Origin: Oceanicola granulosus HTCC2516
GTDB taxonomy: Bacteria > Pseudomonadota > Alphaproteobacteria > Rhodobacterales > Rhodobacteraceae
Length of the DNA: 64,000 nt
NCBI RefSeq assembly: GCF_000153305.1
Contig: NZ_CH724107.1
Coordinates: 1,069,697 to 1,133,696 of the forward strand
Reading direction: 5' to 3'
Shown here: piece after piece, positions 37,175 through 45,359 of the stretch
How positions within the stretch are numbered: position 1 is the stretch's first letter
Layout: each line of letters begins with the position of its first letter
Program-made: the position numbers and the translations under genes
Notes under the pieces: generated by a model
The model's input: the letters and a program-made list of their open reading frames with translations, nothing else
Databases searched by the model: none
Told to the model about the DNA's origin: nothing

Positions 37175-40075
37175 TCAGATGATGACGTTGATGTCCTCAT
37201 CGATGATGACCCGACCGCCTTCGTCGCCGAGCGAGTAGATGTCGTAGCTGCGCCCGCCGATGGTCTGGCTCTCCCCGGTCGCGGTCGCGCCGGCGATGGT
37301 GACGCTGTCGTCGCTGCCGCCGTGGATGGTCAGCTCGTTGTCGTTGCGCGACAGCTTGTGCAGGTCGTCCGCGCTCAGCGTCAGCTCGCTGTCGAGGGCG
37401 AAGTGCAGGTCGATGGAGCCGATGTCGAAGCCCTCGAGGCCGGGATTGTCGACGTCGACGACGTTGGTGCCGCTCTCGTCGAGCACGAACAGCGAGGCAT
37501 TCTGGTTGCCCGCCGCGTCGGTCGAGCTGATGACCAGCTGCGAGCCGTCGGAGACGGGGCTGTCGAAGTGCAGGTCGATCTCGTCGTAGCGGGTGTCGAC
37601 CTCGCGCTCGAAGCCGAGGCCGGTCTTGTCGCCGCTGGCGGAGACCGACGTCACCGCGATCCCCTCGTCGGCCTCGGAGATGCCGACCGAGCGCAGCCCG
37701 TCCACGCCGCGATCCGTCGACGTCACCAGCGGCACCTCGGGCGCGACGGTGTCGATCTCGAAGCTGTCGGTGATCGTGCGCACGTTGCCCGCCGCGTCGG
37801 TCGCGGTGATCGAGACGGCGGCGGTATAGGTGCCGGGCGGGATCTCGGAGGCGGCGAAGTCGACCGTCCAGGCGCCGTCGGCTGCGACGGTGGCGGCGCG
37901 GCTGGTGCCCTCGAAGGTGACGGTGACGCTCGAGCCCTGCTCCACGGTGCCGGCGAGGGTGATGCCCGACGCGGCCTCCTGGGCGTTGACGATATCGTCG
38001 GCGGTGACGTTCTCGGAGCCGGTGAGCGGCGAGACGATCCGGTCGACGACGACGCTGTCGTTGAGCACGGCGGTGTTGCCGGCGCGGTCGGTGGCGTGGA
38101 CGGTGACCGGCACGGTGGTCTCGCCGGGCGGGATCTCGCTGCCGGTGAAGGTGGCCGACCAGGTGCCGTCGGCGCCGACATCGACGGTGCGCGAGGCGTC
38201 GCCGAGATTGACGACGACGGTCGACCCCGCCTCGACGGTGCCGCCGATGGTGACGCCGGCATCGGCCTCGGCGTCGTTGATGACGTCGTCGCCCGCGACG
38301 GGCGCGGAGTCGAAGCCGAAGTTGGTGACGTGGGTGTCGATCACCACGGTGCCCGACGCGCTGGCGCTGTTGCCGGCGGCGTCGGTGGCGGTGGCGGTGG
38401 CGACCACCCCGACCTCGCCCGCCGGCACTTCGGCGCGCGTGAAGTCGGCCGACCAGGTGCCCGAGCCGGAAGCGGTGACGGTGCGCACGGCGCCGTTGAA
38501 CTCGACCTCCACCTGCGCCCCGGCATCGGCGGTGCCCGAGAGCGTAATACCGTCCTCGCGCTCGACGGCGTTGACGATGCCGTCGCCCTCGATGTCGGTG
38601 TCGATGGTCACGCCGACGACGGTGTCGACGGCGATGGTGCCGCTGGTGCTGGTGCGGTTGCCCGCGAGATCGGTCGACGTGGCGGAGACCTCGAGGTCGT
38701 AGGTGCCCGAGGGGATGTCGGAGGCCGCGACCTCGACCGACCAGCTGCCGCTGCTGCCGGCGGTGGTGGTGTAGTCGGTGCCGCTGACCGTGAGCACCAC
38801 GGTCGCGCCCGCCTCGGCGGTGCCGCCGATGGTGACGCCGTCGCTGCGCTCGTCGCGGTTGACGGTGCCGTCGGTCTCGACGCTGGCGGTGTCGATGGTG
38901 AGCGTGGTCACGGTGTCGACGGTGACGGTGCCCGAGGTGGTCGCCACGTTGCCGAGCGCGTCGGTCGCGGTGACGGAGACGTCGAGCTCGTACTCGCCGC
39001 CGGTGACGTCGCTGGCCGGCAGGGTGCAGGTCCAGGTGGTGCCCTCGACGACGGCCTCGTAGGCCTGCCCGCCCACGGTGACGACGACGGTGCTGCCCGC
39101 CTCGACCGTGCCCTCGAGGACGACGCCGTCGGAGACCTCCTCGGCGTTCGCGGTGCCGTCGCCCTCGACGGCGTCCTCGTCGAAGCTGACGAAGGTCTCG
39201 GTGTCGAGTTCGACGATGTCCTCGGCGGTGCTGGTGTTGCCGTTTTCGTCGGTGATGACGACGGTGACGGGCACCTCGTAGGTGCCGCCGGGAACCTCGT
39301 CGGACGGGAAGGTGACGGTCCAGTTGCCGTCGCCGTCCACGACCGTCTCGGCGGTGGCGTCGCCGATGGTGACGGTGATCGCGCCGCCGGCCTCGCCGGT
39401 GCCGGTGATGGTCACGCCGTCGGCGTGGTCGGTGCCGTCGACGATGTGGCCGGTGCCCTGGGTGCCGCCGGTGATCTCGACGTCGGGGCGGGTGATGATC
39501 TCGCCCTGGGTCTGGCCGCCGTCGTCGTCGCCGTCCTTGGGCCGGACGACCGTCGCGCCGAGGACGCCCGCGCCCACCGCGGCCGCGCCGACGGTGGCGG
39601 GGCTGAGGAAGCCGAGGCCGCCGACGAGCGGGGTCAGCAACATGCCGACGCCGTCGTCCTCGGCCGCCACCGCGGCGGCGTCGGTGACGAGGATCTCGGG
39701 GCCGCGCAGGAAGAAGAAATCGTCGAGGGGCGACCATTTGCCGAAGTCGCCGGCCTCCTCGTAGGAGGCATAGAGCACGTTGCCCTCGCCCGCCACGAGG
39801 TTGACCTGGCTCAGCTCGCCGCCGGCGGAGACGAACAGGACCTGCTCGCCGGTGCCGTTGAAGAAACCCTCGATGGTCAGCGTCTCGCCGTTGGCGAGGA
39901 TCACCTGCAGCGCCGTGCCGGCGCGGCTGTAGCCGGCGATCTGGCCGGGATAGAGGTTGAGCGAGATGTCGGCGCCGTCGCTCAGCGCGACCGCCGTCTG
40001 CCCCGTTCCCTCGCCCATGGATCCGCGTTGAAAATTGCCCGCGTCGTCGCGGACGACGAAATCGATCGTCGACAT
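37175..40075 (-). CDS. Large secreted Ig-like repeat adhesin (BapA/LapA-like)
   Basis: A 966-aa acidic protein, probably the substrate of the type I system encoded downstream. Residues 1-~130 resemble a BapA-type prefix (ISLNLYPGQIAGYSRAGTAL). Residues ~145-178 are hydrophobic and may hold the protein in the channel. Residues 208-776 are six Ig-like repeats of about 96 residues, each with a DGVTI.GT.EAG start, an internal W, and A.D.AGN near the end. The tail (ELTLSADDLHKLSRNDNELT, then RVIIDEDINVII) fits an uncleaved secretion signal. There is no signal peptide and no RTX nonapeptide. A role in attachment or biofilm is inferred. No LapD/LapG genes are seen nearby. Confidence 0.85.
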   Translation of the reverse strand: MSTIDFVVRDDAGNFQRGSMGEGTGQTAVALSDGADISLNLYPGQIAGYSRAGTALQVILANGETLTIEGFFNGTGEQVLFVSAGGELSQVNLVAGEGNVLYASYEEAGDFGKWSPLDDFFFLRGPEILVTDAAAVAAEDDGVGMLLTPLVGGLGFLSPATVGAAAVGAGVLGATVVRPKDGDDDGGQTQGEIITRPDVEITGGTQGTGHIVDGTDHADGVTITGTGEAGGAITVTIGDATAETVVDGDGNWTVTFPSDEVPGGTYEVPVTVVITDENGNTSTAEDIVELDTETFVSFDEDAVEGDGTANAEEVSDGVVLEGTVEAGSTVVVTVGGQAYEAVVEGTTWTCTLPASDVTGGEYELDVSVTATDALGNVATTSGTVTVDTVTTLTIDTASVETDGTVNRDERSDGVTIGGTAEAGATVVLTVSGTDYTTTAGSSGSWSVEVAASDIPSGTYDLEVSATSTDLAGNRTSTSGTIAVDTVVGVTIDTDIEGDGIVNAVEREDGITLSGTADAGAQVEVEFNGAVRTVTASGSGTWSADFTRAEVPAGEVGVVATATATDAAGNSASASGTVVIDTHVTNFGFDSAPVAGDDVINDAEADAGVTIGGTVEAGSTVVVNLGDASRTVDVGADGTWSATFTGSEIPPGETTVPVTVHATDRAGNTAVLNDSVVVDRIVSPLTGSENVTADDIVNAQEAASGITLAGTVEQGSSVTVTFEGTSRAATVAADGAWTVDFAASEIPPGTYTAAVSITATDAAGNVRTITDSFEIDTVAPEVPLVTSTDRGVDGLRSVGISEADEGIAVTSVSASGDKTGLGFEREVDTRYDEIDLHFDSPVSDGSQLVISSTDAAGNQNASLFVLDESGTNVVDVDNPGLEGFDIGSIDLHFALDSELTLSADDLHKLSRNDNELTIHGGSDDSVTIAGATATGESQTIGGRSYDIYSLGDEGGRVIIDEDINVII
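37748..39454 (-). repeat. Six tandem Ig-like coding repeats (~290 bp period)
   Basis: Inside the adhesin, repeats begin near residues 208, 303, 399, 495, 593 and 690, a period of about 96-97 codons. The protein repeats are diverged (for example DGVTITG, DGVVLEG, DGVTIGG, DGITLSG, AGVTIGG, SGITLAG at equivalent places). Recent slippage is therefore unlikely, and assembly across them should be safe. Confidence 0.85.
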
Positions 40076-40130
40076 GCCCTGCTCCGCCTCTATGGCGTCC
40101 CGCTCGTAAGTTACTGCTCGGCGGGACTAA

Positions 40131-40145
40131 CTGTTTTGCAAACAG
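40131..40145. promoter_or_regulatory. Palindrome upstream of the adhesin operon
   Basis: CTGTTT-TGC-AAACAG has perfect 6-bp arms and lies 56-70 bases before the adhesin start codon, in a locally AT-richer stretch. It could be an operator for a dimeric regulator. The rest of 40076-40266 shows no gene. This is inference from symmetry and position only. Confidence 0.35.
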
Positions 40146-40266
40146 GCTAGCGGCGAGGCGCGCCATTTTCTAGCCACATTTCAGTGCGCTCGGCCCGCAG
40201 GGAGCTGTCGTGCCATTCCTGCCACGCGCCCTCGTCGGCGGCGCTGCCGTAGCGGCAACCGGAGGC

Positions 40267-41808
40267 TCAGACCATGCCTTCCGGGATCCCGGGCAGGTTG
40301 CGCCCGAAGCGGCGGGCGGGGGCGACGCGGTAGGGCAGCAGCAGGCCCTCGCGCTGGTCCGGGTCGCGGGCGCGGTCGGCGTAGGCGCGGGCGCGCAAAG
40401 TCTCGAGGATATGCGCCGGCTCGTCCGTCGCCGCCGGCCCCTGCCCCGCGGACCAGTGGTCGAGGCAGCGCTGGAGCAGGTGGGTCGCGATGCCCGGGTC
40501 GTCGAGCCGCAGGCCGCACTCGGTGTCCCACGACATGCTGCGCCCGTTGAGGTTGGCGGAGGAGACCACGGCCCAGGCGTTGTCGAAGACGGCGATCTTG
40601 GCGTGGACGTAGATGATGGGCGCGCCGTCGAGGTGATCGCGGCGGGTGCGGGCGCGCTGCTGGCGCGCGGGCTGGGCGGGGGCGGCGAGGAACAGGCGGC
40701 CGCCGAAGGCGGTGGTCAGGCGCGCCACGGCGCGGGCCTGCAGGTACTCGCCGTAGCGCGCGTCGGGGCCGGGACGCGGCAGGAAGGCGACGTCTTCGGG
40801 AGCGGCGGGAAGCACGATGATGACGCGCAGGTCCGGGCGCTCGCGGGCGGCGCGCCCCAGCGCGGCGGCGATGCGGCTGTCGCGCAGGAACTGGGTCTCG
40901 ATGTAGATCACCCGGCGTGCACTGGCGATACCCTCGATGTGCACGGCAAACAGCTCGCTGGCGACGGTCTTCGGCGACAGGCTCGCCCAGGCGCCGTGCC
41001 GGCGCGGCGCCGACAGGGTGCGCAGGAACGGCCCCGGCAATTGCGACGGCGGCTGCCGCCCGGCGGTCACGGCCTCGAACTCGCGCAGGTGGCGCAGCGC
41101 GTCGGCGACGACCCGGCCGCGCACCAGCATCTGCACGTCGTGCCACGTCTCCTCGGCGGGGCGCTCGTGATCGATCGAGTCGTAGCGGCGCTCGTCGAGG
41201 TCGAGGCCGCCCATATAGAGCCATTCGTCGTCGATCACCGCGATCTTCTGGTGGTGGCTCGCCGGGACGTAGTGGACCGGCGGCCAGAACCGGACCCGGC
41301 GGCCGTCGTCCTTGAGCAGCGGCATGAGCGCCGGGCTGAGCCGCAGCGCCTCCTGCCGCTCCGCCTCGGGCAGCCGCGACAGCCGGGCGAGCTCGGTGCG
41401 GATGCGGCGGCGGGCGTGGGGCCAGAGCAGGAAGGTCGGCAGCCGGCCGGTCCGGGCGGGGTGCATGTTGGCGCGCACCCGCAGCCCGTCGCACGCGCCC
41501 GACGCCTCGGCCAGCGCCCAGAACGCGCGCATCGACGCCCATGTCTGGCGATGCAGACCGGGCTTGGCGACCGGGTCGAAGTCGGCAATGGCGAGGTCGA
41601 TCTCCACCCCCTCGCGCAGCTTGCCGGCGAGCAGGTCGAACCAGTGCGTCCCGTAGGCGCGCCCGGCGCGGGTGCGCAGCCGGGTGAAGGGGTCGAAGAT
41701 GCGGAACGAGGCGGTGATGCGCACCTGCGCCGCCGCGACGCGCTCCTCGAACGCGGGATAGGCTTCCGCGGCGGTGAGGAGGATGCGCAGATCCTCGATG
41801 TCCTTCAT
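40267..41808 (-). CDS. Phospholipase D family protein (cardiolipin synthase-like)
   Basis: A 513-aa protein with two HKD motifs: HHQKIAVIDDEWLYMGG in the first half and HAKIAVFDNAWAVVSSANLN in the second, the active-site pair of the PLD superfamily. VASELFAVHIEGIASARRVI and YIETQFLRDSRIAAALG fit the phosphatidyltransferase/PLD fold. No membrane anchor is seen, unlike classic Cls. It may hydrolyse or transfer phospholipid head groups. The ATG shares one base with the stop of the kinase-like gene (TGATG), which makes it the last gene of the nepR-ecfG operon and a possible stress-response effector. Confidence 0.85.
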   Translation of the reverse strand: MKDIEDLRILLTAAEAYPAFEERVAAAQVRITASFRIFDPFTRLRTRAGRAYGTHWFDLLAGKLREGVEIDLAIADFDPVAKPGLHRQTWASMRAFWALAEASGACDGLRVRANMHPARTGRLPTFLLWPHARRRIRTELARLSRLPEAERQEALRLSPALMPLLKDDGRRVRFWPPVHYVPASHHQKIAVIDDEWLYMGGLDLDERRYDSIDHERPAEETWHDVQMLVRGRVVADALRHLREFEAVTAGRQPPSQLPGPFLRTLSAPRRHGAWASLSPKTVASELFAVHIEGIASARRVIYIETQFLRDSRIAAALGRAARERPDLRVIIVLPAAPEDVAFLPRPGPDARYGEYLQARAVARLTTAFGGRLFLAAPAQPARQQRARTRRDHLDGAPIIYVHAKIAVFDNAWAVVSSANLNGRSMSWDTECGLRLDDPGIATHLLQRCLDHWSAGQGPAATDEPAHILETLRARAYADRARDPDQREGLLLPYRVAPARRFGRNLPGIPEGMV

Positions 41809-43511
41809 CAGTAATCTAGCGTGTCGGGCAGCGCCTCGAGCGGCACGAAGTCGAGCGTCAGCCGCCGCCGGCCGTCGTCGAGGAAGTCGCGCTCGGGCCG
41901 GCCGCCGAGCTGGTCGGCGAGGGCGTCGATGAAGTGGTCGCCGATCAGGCCGAGCTCCTCGAATTCCTCCTGCCCCGGCGGCGGCGACACGACCGTCAGC
42001 CGCACCCCCTCCCCCTGCCACTTGAGCGAGACGATGACCTCGCCCTCCTCGGGCCGGCCGTAGGAGAGCGTCTCGGCCAGCATCAGCGAGAACGGCACCG
42101 CCTGCGGTGGCACCAGGAACACCTCGTCGATGTCGAGGTCGAGCTTGCCGCCGCCTCGCCCGATGCCCTGCTGGGTGGTGATGTCGTGGATGAGCTGGCC
42201 GGCGTTGACCGCCGACATGTCCTCGGACTGGTAGAGATTGCGGTGGATCGCGGCGAGGCTGAGGATGCGGTCCTGCAGGCGCGACAGCACCGTGCGCGCC
42301 TCGTCGCTCTGGACCTTGCGCCGCTTCATCGAGGTGATCGACGACAGCAGCTGCAGGTTGTTCTTCACGCGGTGGTGGATTTCCTTGAGCAGGATGTTCT
42401 TCTCGCGCACCGCGTTCTCGAGCTGCGCCTCGTCGCGCATGACGTTCTCGGCCATCGCCATGAACTCGGCGTCCATCTCGCGGAACTCGGAGGGGATGCC
42501 GGCGCGGGCCGGGGTCTCGACGAGGCGGCGGGAGCGGCCGAAGCTGCGCATCTTCTGCTGCAGGCGCTGGACGTGGACGATGACCAGCCAGTGCATCGCC
42601 AGCGAGCCGACGGCGAGGCTCGCGATCCACATGATGGCGGGAAACAGCACCGCGGCGAGGCCCGAGGGCAGCCCGCCGAGGGTGCGGTCCTCGATGTCCC
42701 AGACGCCGAGCGCGAAGACGGTGTCGGGCACCACGGGCGTCACCGCGTAGATGCGCCGCTCGCCCTCGCGGTTGCGCGCGGTGAAGGCCCGCGCCCCCTC
42801 GGCGGCGAGGGCCTCGAGCGGCTGCTCGGGCAGGTCCTCGAGCCCCGACTGCGCCATGCCCGCGGCGCGGCTCAGCACCTCGCCGCGCGCGTTGAAGGTG
42901 ACCATCTGCATCGGCCGGGACTGGTTGCTGACGAGGGGCTCGGTCTGTTCGCGCCCGAGCAGGCGGTGGGGGATCGAGATCGACACCCAGCCGATATACT
43001 CCTCGCCGTCGAACACGGGCTCGGTGACCACGATCACCCACTCGCCCGAGATCGCGCCGTCGGCGCTCGCCGTCACCTGCCGGCGCGGCTCCTCGCTGAG
43101 GGTTTCGTAGAGGCTCGACATGGTCATGTCGAGCGGGCGGCCGGCGCTGGAGCAGACCATCTGCCCGTCGAGCGGCACGAAGCCTGCGAACACGAACTCG
43201 GGCGAGTCGCGCAGGAAATCCACCATCCGCTCGGAGCAGACGGCCGGATCCTCGTCGAGCAGGTCGATGACGGACGACAGGCCGGAGGCGGCCCCGACGG
43301 CGTTCTCGATCAGCACCGATTCCGATGCCGTCGCACGCTCCGTCAGGGCCAGCAGCGCCAGTTCGGACCGGCGCAGGGATTCACGCTCGTACTCGCGCGT
43401 CTGCACCACGGCGATGAGGCCGAGGGGCAGCAGGACCATCGACATCAGGATGATGACGCGAAGGGTAAGCCCCTGTCCGGCGCCAGCCTTCGCCCACTCC
43501 CCCGAAGTCAC
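41808..43511 (-). CDS. HisKA_2/HWE-type histidine kinase-like protein with degenerate ATPase domain (PhyK/PhyP-like)
   Basis: A 567-aa membrane protein starting at GTG 43511 (GTGA overlap with ecfG). One helix near residues 14-38, an extracytoplasmic sensor region to ~285, a second helix (LFPAIMWIASLAVGSLAMHW), then the histidine box EIHHRVKNNLQLLSSI with His379/His380, the HisKA_2 pattern. The following ATPase region lacks the usual Asn of the N box (FSLMLAETLSYG where NELVTNA is expected) and lacks a DNGxG box (VSPPPGQEEF), although ADQLGG near the end is kept. It may therefore act as a PhyR phosphatase or phosphotransfer partner rather than a kinase (inference). Its position in the operon ties it to PhyR signalling. 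Confidence 0.85.
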   Translation of the reverse strand: MTSGEWAKAGAGQGLTLRVIILMSMVLLPLGLIAVVQTREYERESLRRSELALLALTERATASESVLIENAVGAASGLSSVIDLLDEDPAVCSERMVDFLRDSPEFVFAGFVPLDGQMVCSSAGRPLDMTMSSLYETLSEEPRRQVTASADGAISGEWVIVVTEPVFDGEEYIGWVSISIPHRLLGREQTEPLVSNQSRPMQMVTFNARGEVLSRAAGMAQSGLEDLPEQPLEALAAEGARAFTARNREGERRIYAVTPVVPDTVFALGVWDIEDRTLGGLPSGLAAVLFPAIMWIASLAVGSLAMHWLVIVHVQRLQQKMRSFGRSRRLVETPARAGIPSEFREMDAEFMAMAENVMRDEAQLENAVREKNILLKEIHHRVKNNLQLLSSITSMKRRKVQSDEARTVLSRLQDRILSLAAIHRNLYQSEDMSAVNAGQLIHDITTQQGIGRGGGKLDLDIDEVFLVPPQAVPFSLMLAETLSYGRPEEGEVIVSLKWQGEGVRLTVVSPPPGQEEFEELGLIGDHFIDALADQLGGRPERDFLDDGRRRLTLDFVPLEALPDTLDY

Positions 43512-44068
43512 AGATGGCCCGTTCCGTTCGAGGCAAGTACCGCCAGAGTCGCGCCGTCGGTCATCTCCATCTCCTCGTCGTCGCGCATGCCGAGCAGCTC
43601 GTTGAGCCGGACCCGGCCGCGGTTGGCGCGGCTCTTGATCGTGCCGATGGCGACGCCGCACATCGCGGCGGCTTCCTCGTAGGAGAACCCTTGCGCCCCG
43701 ACCAGCGTCAGCGCCTCGCGCTGCTCCTCGGGGAGCTTGCTGAAGGCCCGGAAGAAGTCGTTCATCTGCAGCTTGCCGTCGTGCTCGGGCTTTTCGGCAA
43801 GGGCGCCGGTGAAGGCGCCGTCGACGTCGGCCACCTCGCGCTTTGCCTTGCGGCGGCCCGAGTAGAAGGTGTTGCGCAGGATGGTGAACAGCCAGGCGCG
43901 CAGGTTGGTGCCGGCCTGGAACTTGTCGAGGTTCGACCAGGCCTTGACCACGGTGTCCTGCACCAGGTCGTCCGCCGACGCACCGTCGCGCGTCAGGCTG
44001 AGCGCGAAGACGCGCAGGGCCGGCAGGTGCTCCACCAGCTCTTCTTTGGGATCACGCGGAGTCGTCAT
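43508..44068 (-). CDS. ecfG: General stress response sigma factor EcfG
   Basis: A 186-aa ECF sigma factor. Region 2 (VFALSLTRDGASADDLVQDT, then AWLFTILRNTFYSGRRK) and region 4 (LPEEQREALTLVGAQGFSYE, then AAAMCGVAIGTIKSRANRGR) are complete. It recognises GGAAC-N16/17-CGTT promoters in alphaproteobacteria, and four perfect copies occur in this window. NepR, encoded just upstream with an ATGA overlap, is its anti-sigma factor. The C-terminal ~25 residues are an extension after region 4. Confidence 0.95.
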   Translation of the reverse strand: MTTPRDPKEELVEHLPALRVFALSLTRDGASADDLVQDTVVKAWSNLDKFQAGTNLRAWLFTILRNTFYSGRRKAKREVADVDGAFTGALAEKPEHDGKLQMNDFFRAFSKLPEEQREALTLVGAQGFSYEEAAAMCGVAIGTIKSRANRGRVRLNELLGMRDDEEMEMTDGATLAVLASNGTGHL

Positions 44069-44277
44069 TCGCTGCGCGCGCCTCCGATGCCGGCTTCCTG
44101 CAGCTGCGCTTCCGGTCCGCCGCTGTCCGCTCCGGCCGCACCGCCCTGCTTGTCTTGCTGGCGCAGCTTTTCGAGGAGATCTGTCAGCTTGTCCGGAAGC
44201 GCCTCGTTTTCGATCTGTGAAAACGCGCGTTTGAGGTGCGCGTCGATGTCCTCGAGCCGCCCCTTGGGTTTTGCCAT
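44065..44277 (-). CDS. nepR: Anti-sigma factor NepR
   Basis: A 70-aa protein with the NepR core IDAHLKRAFSQIENEALPDK followed by LTDLLEKLRQQ. This two-helix segment wraps EcfG and, after stress, the sigma-like domain of PhyR. The rest is a Gly/Gln-rich flexible tail. It is the first gene of the leftward operon, divergent from phyR across 132 bases, the standard alphaproteobacterial arrangement. Confidence 0.93.
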   Translation of the reverse strand: MAKPKGRLEDIDAHLKRAFSQIENEALPDKLTDLLEKLRQQDKQGGAAGADSGGPEAQLQEAGIGGARSE

Positions 44278-44347
44278 AATGATGTTCGTCCCTTACTCTC
44301 CGGTCAGGAGCGCACGCGAAAAAAACCTGTACGCACGTCCCTACAGT

Positions 44348-44373
44348 GGAACTAAAATCCTCGGGGCGACGTT
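44348..44373 (+). promoter_or_regulatory. EcfG-type promoter of phyR
   Basis: GGAAC at 44348-44352, 17 bases, CGTT at 44370-44373: a perfect match to the EcfG consensus, 36 bases before the phyR ATG. It implies positive autoregulation of the cascade. On the opposite strand GGAAC occurs at 44380-44376, but its -10 (GATT at 16-base spacing) is poor, so autoregulation of nepR-ecfG is less clear. Confidence 0.8.
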
Positions 44374-44409
44374 TGGTTCCCGAAAAACGCAGAAAAAAGG
44401 GTACGTTTT

Positions 44410-45222
44410 ATGACTGCGACCACCGAGGCGACAGACCTGGCCAACGTGATCGGCAACGAGCTGCCATACCTCCGCCGTTACGCCCGCGCCCTCACCGGGG
44501 CCCAGAACTCCGGCGACGCGTATGCGGCCGCCACTCTCGAGGCGATCCTCGAGGACCGTTCGGTCTTCGAAAACGGCGCGTCGCCCCGGGTGGCGCTGTT
44601 TTCGGTGTTCCACGGTATCTGGACGAGTTCCGGCTCCCCCGTCGGGGAAGGCGAGAGCGGGCTGGCGAAGGCCGCGCAGGCTCACCTGTCGAAGCTGACG
44701 CCGAACACCCGCGAGGCGCTGCTGCTGCACACGATCGAGGATCTCTCGATCGAGGAGATCGCCCAGGTGATGAACACCGACAGCTCCGAGGCCCAGCACC
44801 TCGTCGATCTCGCGCAGCGCGAGATGGCCGACAGCGTGTCGGGACGGGTGATGATCATCGAGGACGAGGCGATCATCGCGATGGACCTGCAGGCCATTGT
44901 CGCCGACATGGGCCACGCGATCACCGGCGTCGCCCGCACCCGCGACAGCGCCGTCGAGCTCGCCAACACCGAGCGGCCCGACCTGATCCTCGCCGACATC
45001 CAGCTCGCCGACAACTCGAGCGGCATCGACGCGGTCAACGACATCCTGGGCGCGCTCGGCGACACGCCGGTGATCTTCATCACCGCCTTCCCCGAGCGGC
45101 TGCTGACGGGCGACCGGCCCGAGCCGGCGTTCCTGATCTCCAAGCCCTACCGCGAGGACCAGGTGCGCTCCGCCGTCAGCCAGGCGATGTTCTTCTCCTC
45201 GACCGAGCCGCTGCACAGCTGA
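44410..45222 (+). CDS. phyR: Response regulator PhyR
   Basis: A 270-aa anti-anti-sigma factor. Residues ~10-140 are a sigma-like domain (ELPYLRRYARALTGAQNSGD, then LSKLTPNTREALLLHTIEDL and SIEEIAQVM). Residues ~150-265 are a receiver with acidic pair IIEDEAIIAMD and phospho-acceptor Asp196 in LILADIQLAD. PVIFITAFPERLLTG is the PhyR-type (FAT GUY) receiver motif, and the conserved Lys lies in LISKPYR. When phosphorylated it sequesters NepR and frees EcfG. A perfect EcfG promoter precedes it and a hairpin terminator follows. Confidence 0.96.
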   Translation: MTATTEATDLANVIGNELPYLRRYARALTGAQNSGDAYAAATLEAILEDRSVFENGASPRVALFSVFHGIWTSSGSPVGEGESGLAKAAQAHLSKLTPNTREALLLHTIEDLSIEEIAQVMNTDSSEAQHLVDLAQREMADSVSGRVMIIEDEAIIAMDLQAIVADMGHAITGVARTRDSAVELANTERPDLILADIQLADNSSGIDAVNDILGALGDTPVIFITAFPERLLTGDRPEPAFLISKPYREDQVRSAVSQAMFFSSTEPLHS

Positions 45223-45260
45223 GGCCGCCCCGTCGTTCCCCGGCGTTCCCGAGACGCCAG

Positions 45261-45297
45261 AGCCCCGGTGCTGCCCGCAGGCCGGGGCTTCTTCTTC
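45261..45297 (+). terminator. Rho-independent terminator after phyR
   Basis: AGCCCCGG (45261-45268) pairs perfectly with CCGGGGCT (45282-45289), followed by TTCTTCTTCT. It separates phyR from the next EcfG promoter. Confidence 0.8.
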
Positions 45298-45301
45298 TAC
45301 C

Positions 45302-45327
45302 GGAACCGCGCCGCGCGAGGCGGCGTT
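45302..45327 (+). promoter_or_regulatory. EcfG-type promoter of the DUF883/holin-like pair
   Basis: GGAAC at 45302-45306, 17 bases, CGTT at 45324-45327, with the start codon 32 bases downstream. Perfect consensus, just past the phyR terminator. Confidence 0.8.
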
Positions 45328-45359
45328 GCCACGTCAATAGACACATGCAGGAGATCACC

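Noticed and set aside
37748-39454. Repeat array considered as CRISPR or satellite DNA
   Set aside because: The ~290-bp units are diverged coding repeats of Ig-like domains in one open frame; no short identical repeats or spacers.
35789-40150. A 1453-codon plus-strand open frame antisense to the adhesin and TolC-like genes
   Set aside because: It is the mirror of real minus-strand genes in GC-rich DNA; its product is Arg/Gly/Asp/His-rich low complexity with no domain, while the minus strand encodes clear Ig-like repeats and an export channel.
44356-44380. Minus-strand EcfG promoter for nepR-ecfG
   Set aside because: GGAAC is present on the minus strand but the -10 is GATT at 16 spacing (or ATTT at 17), two or more changes from CGTT, so it is not listed as a feature.
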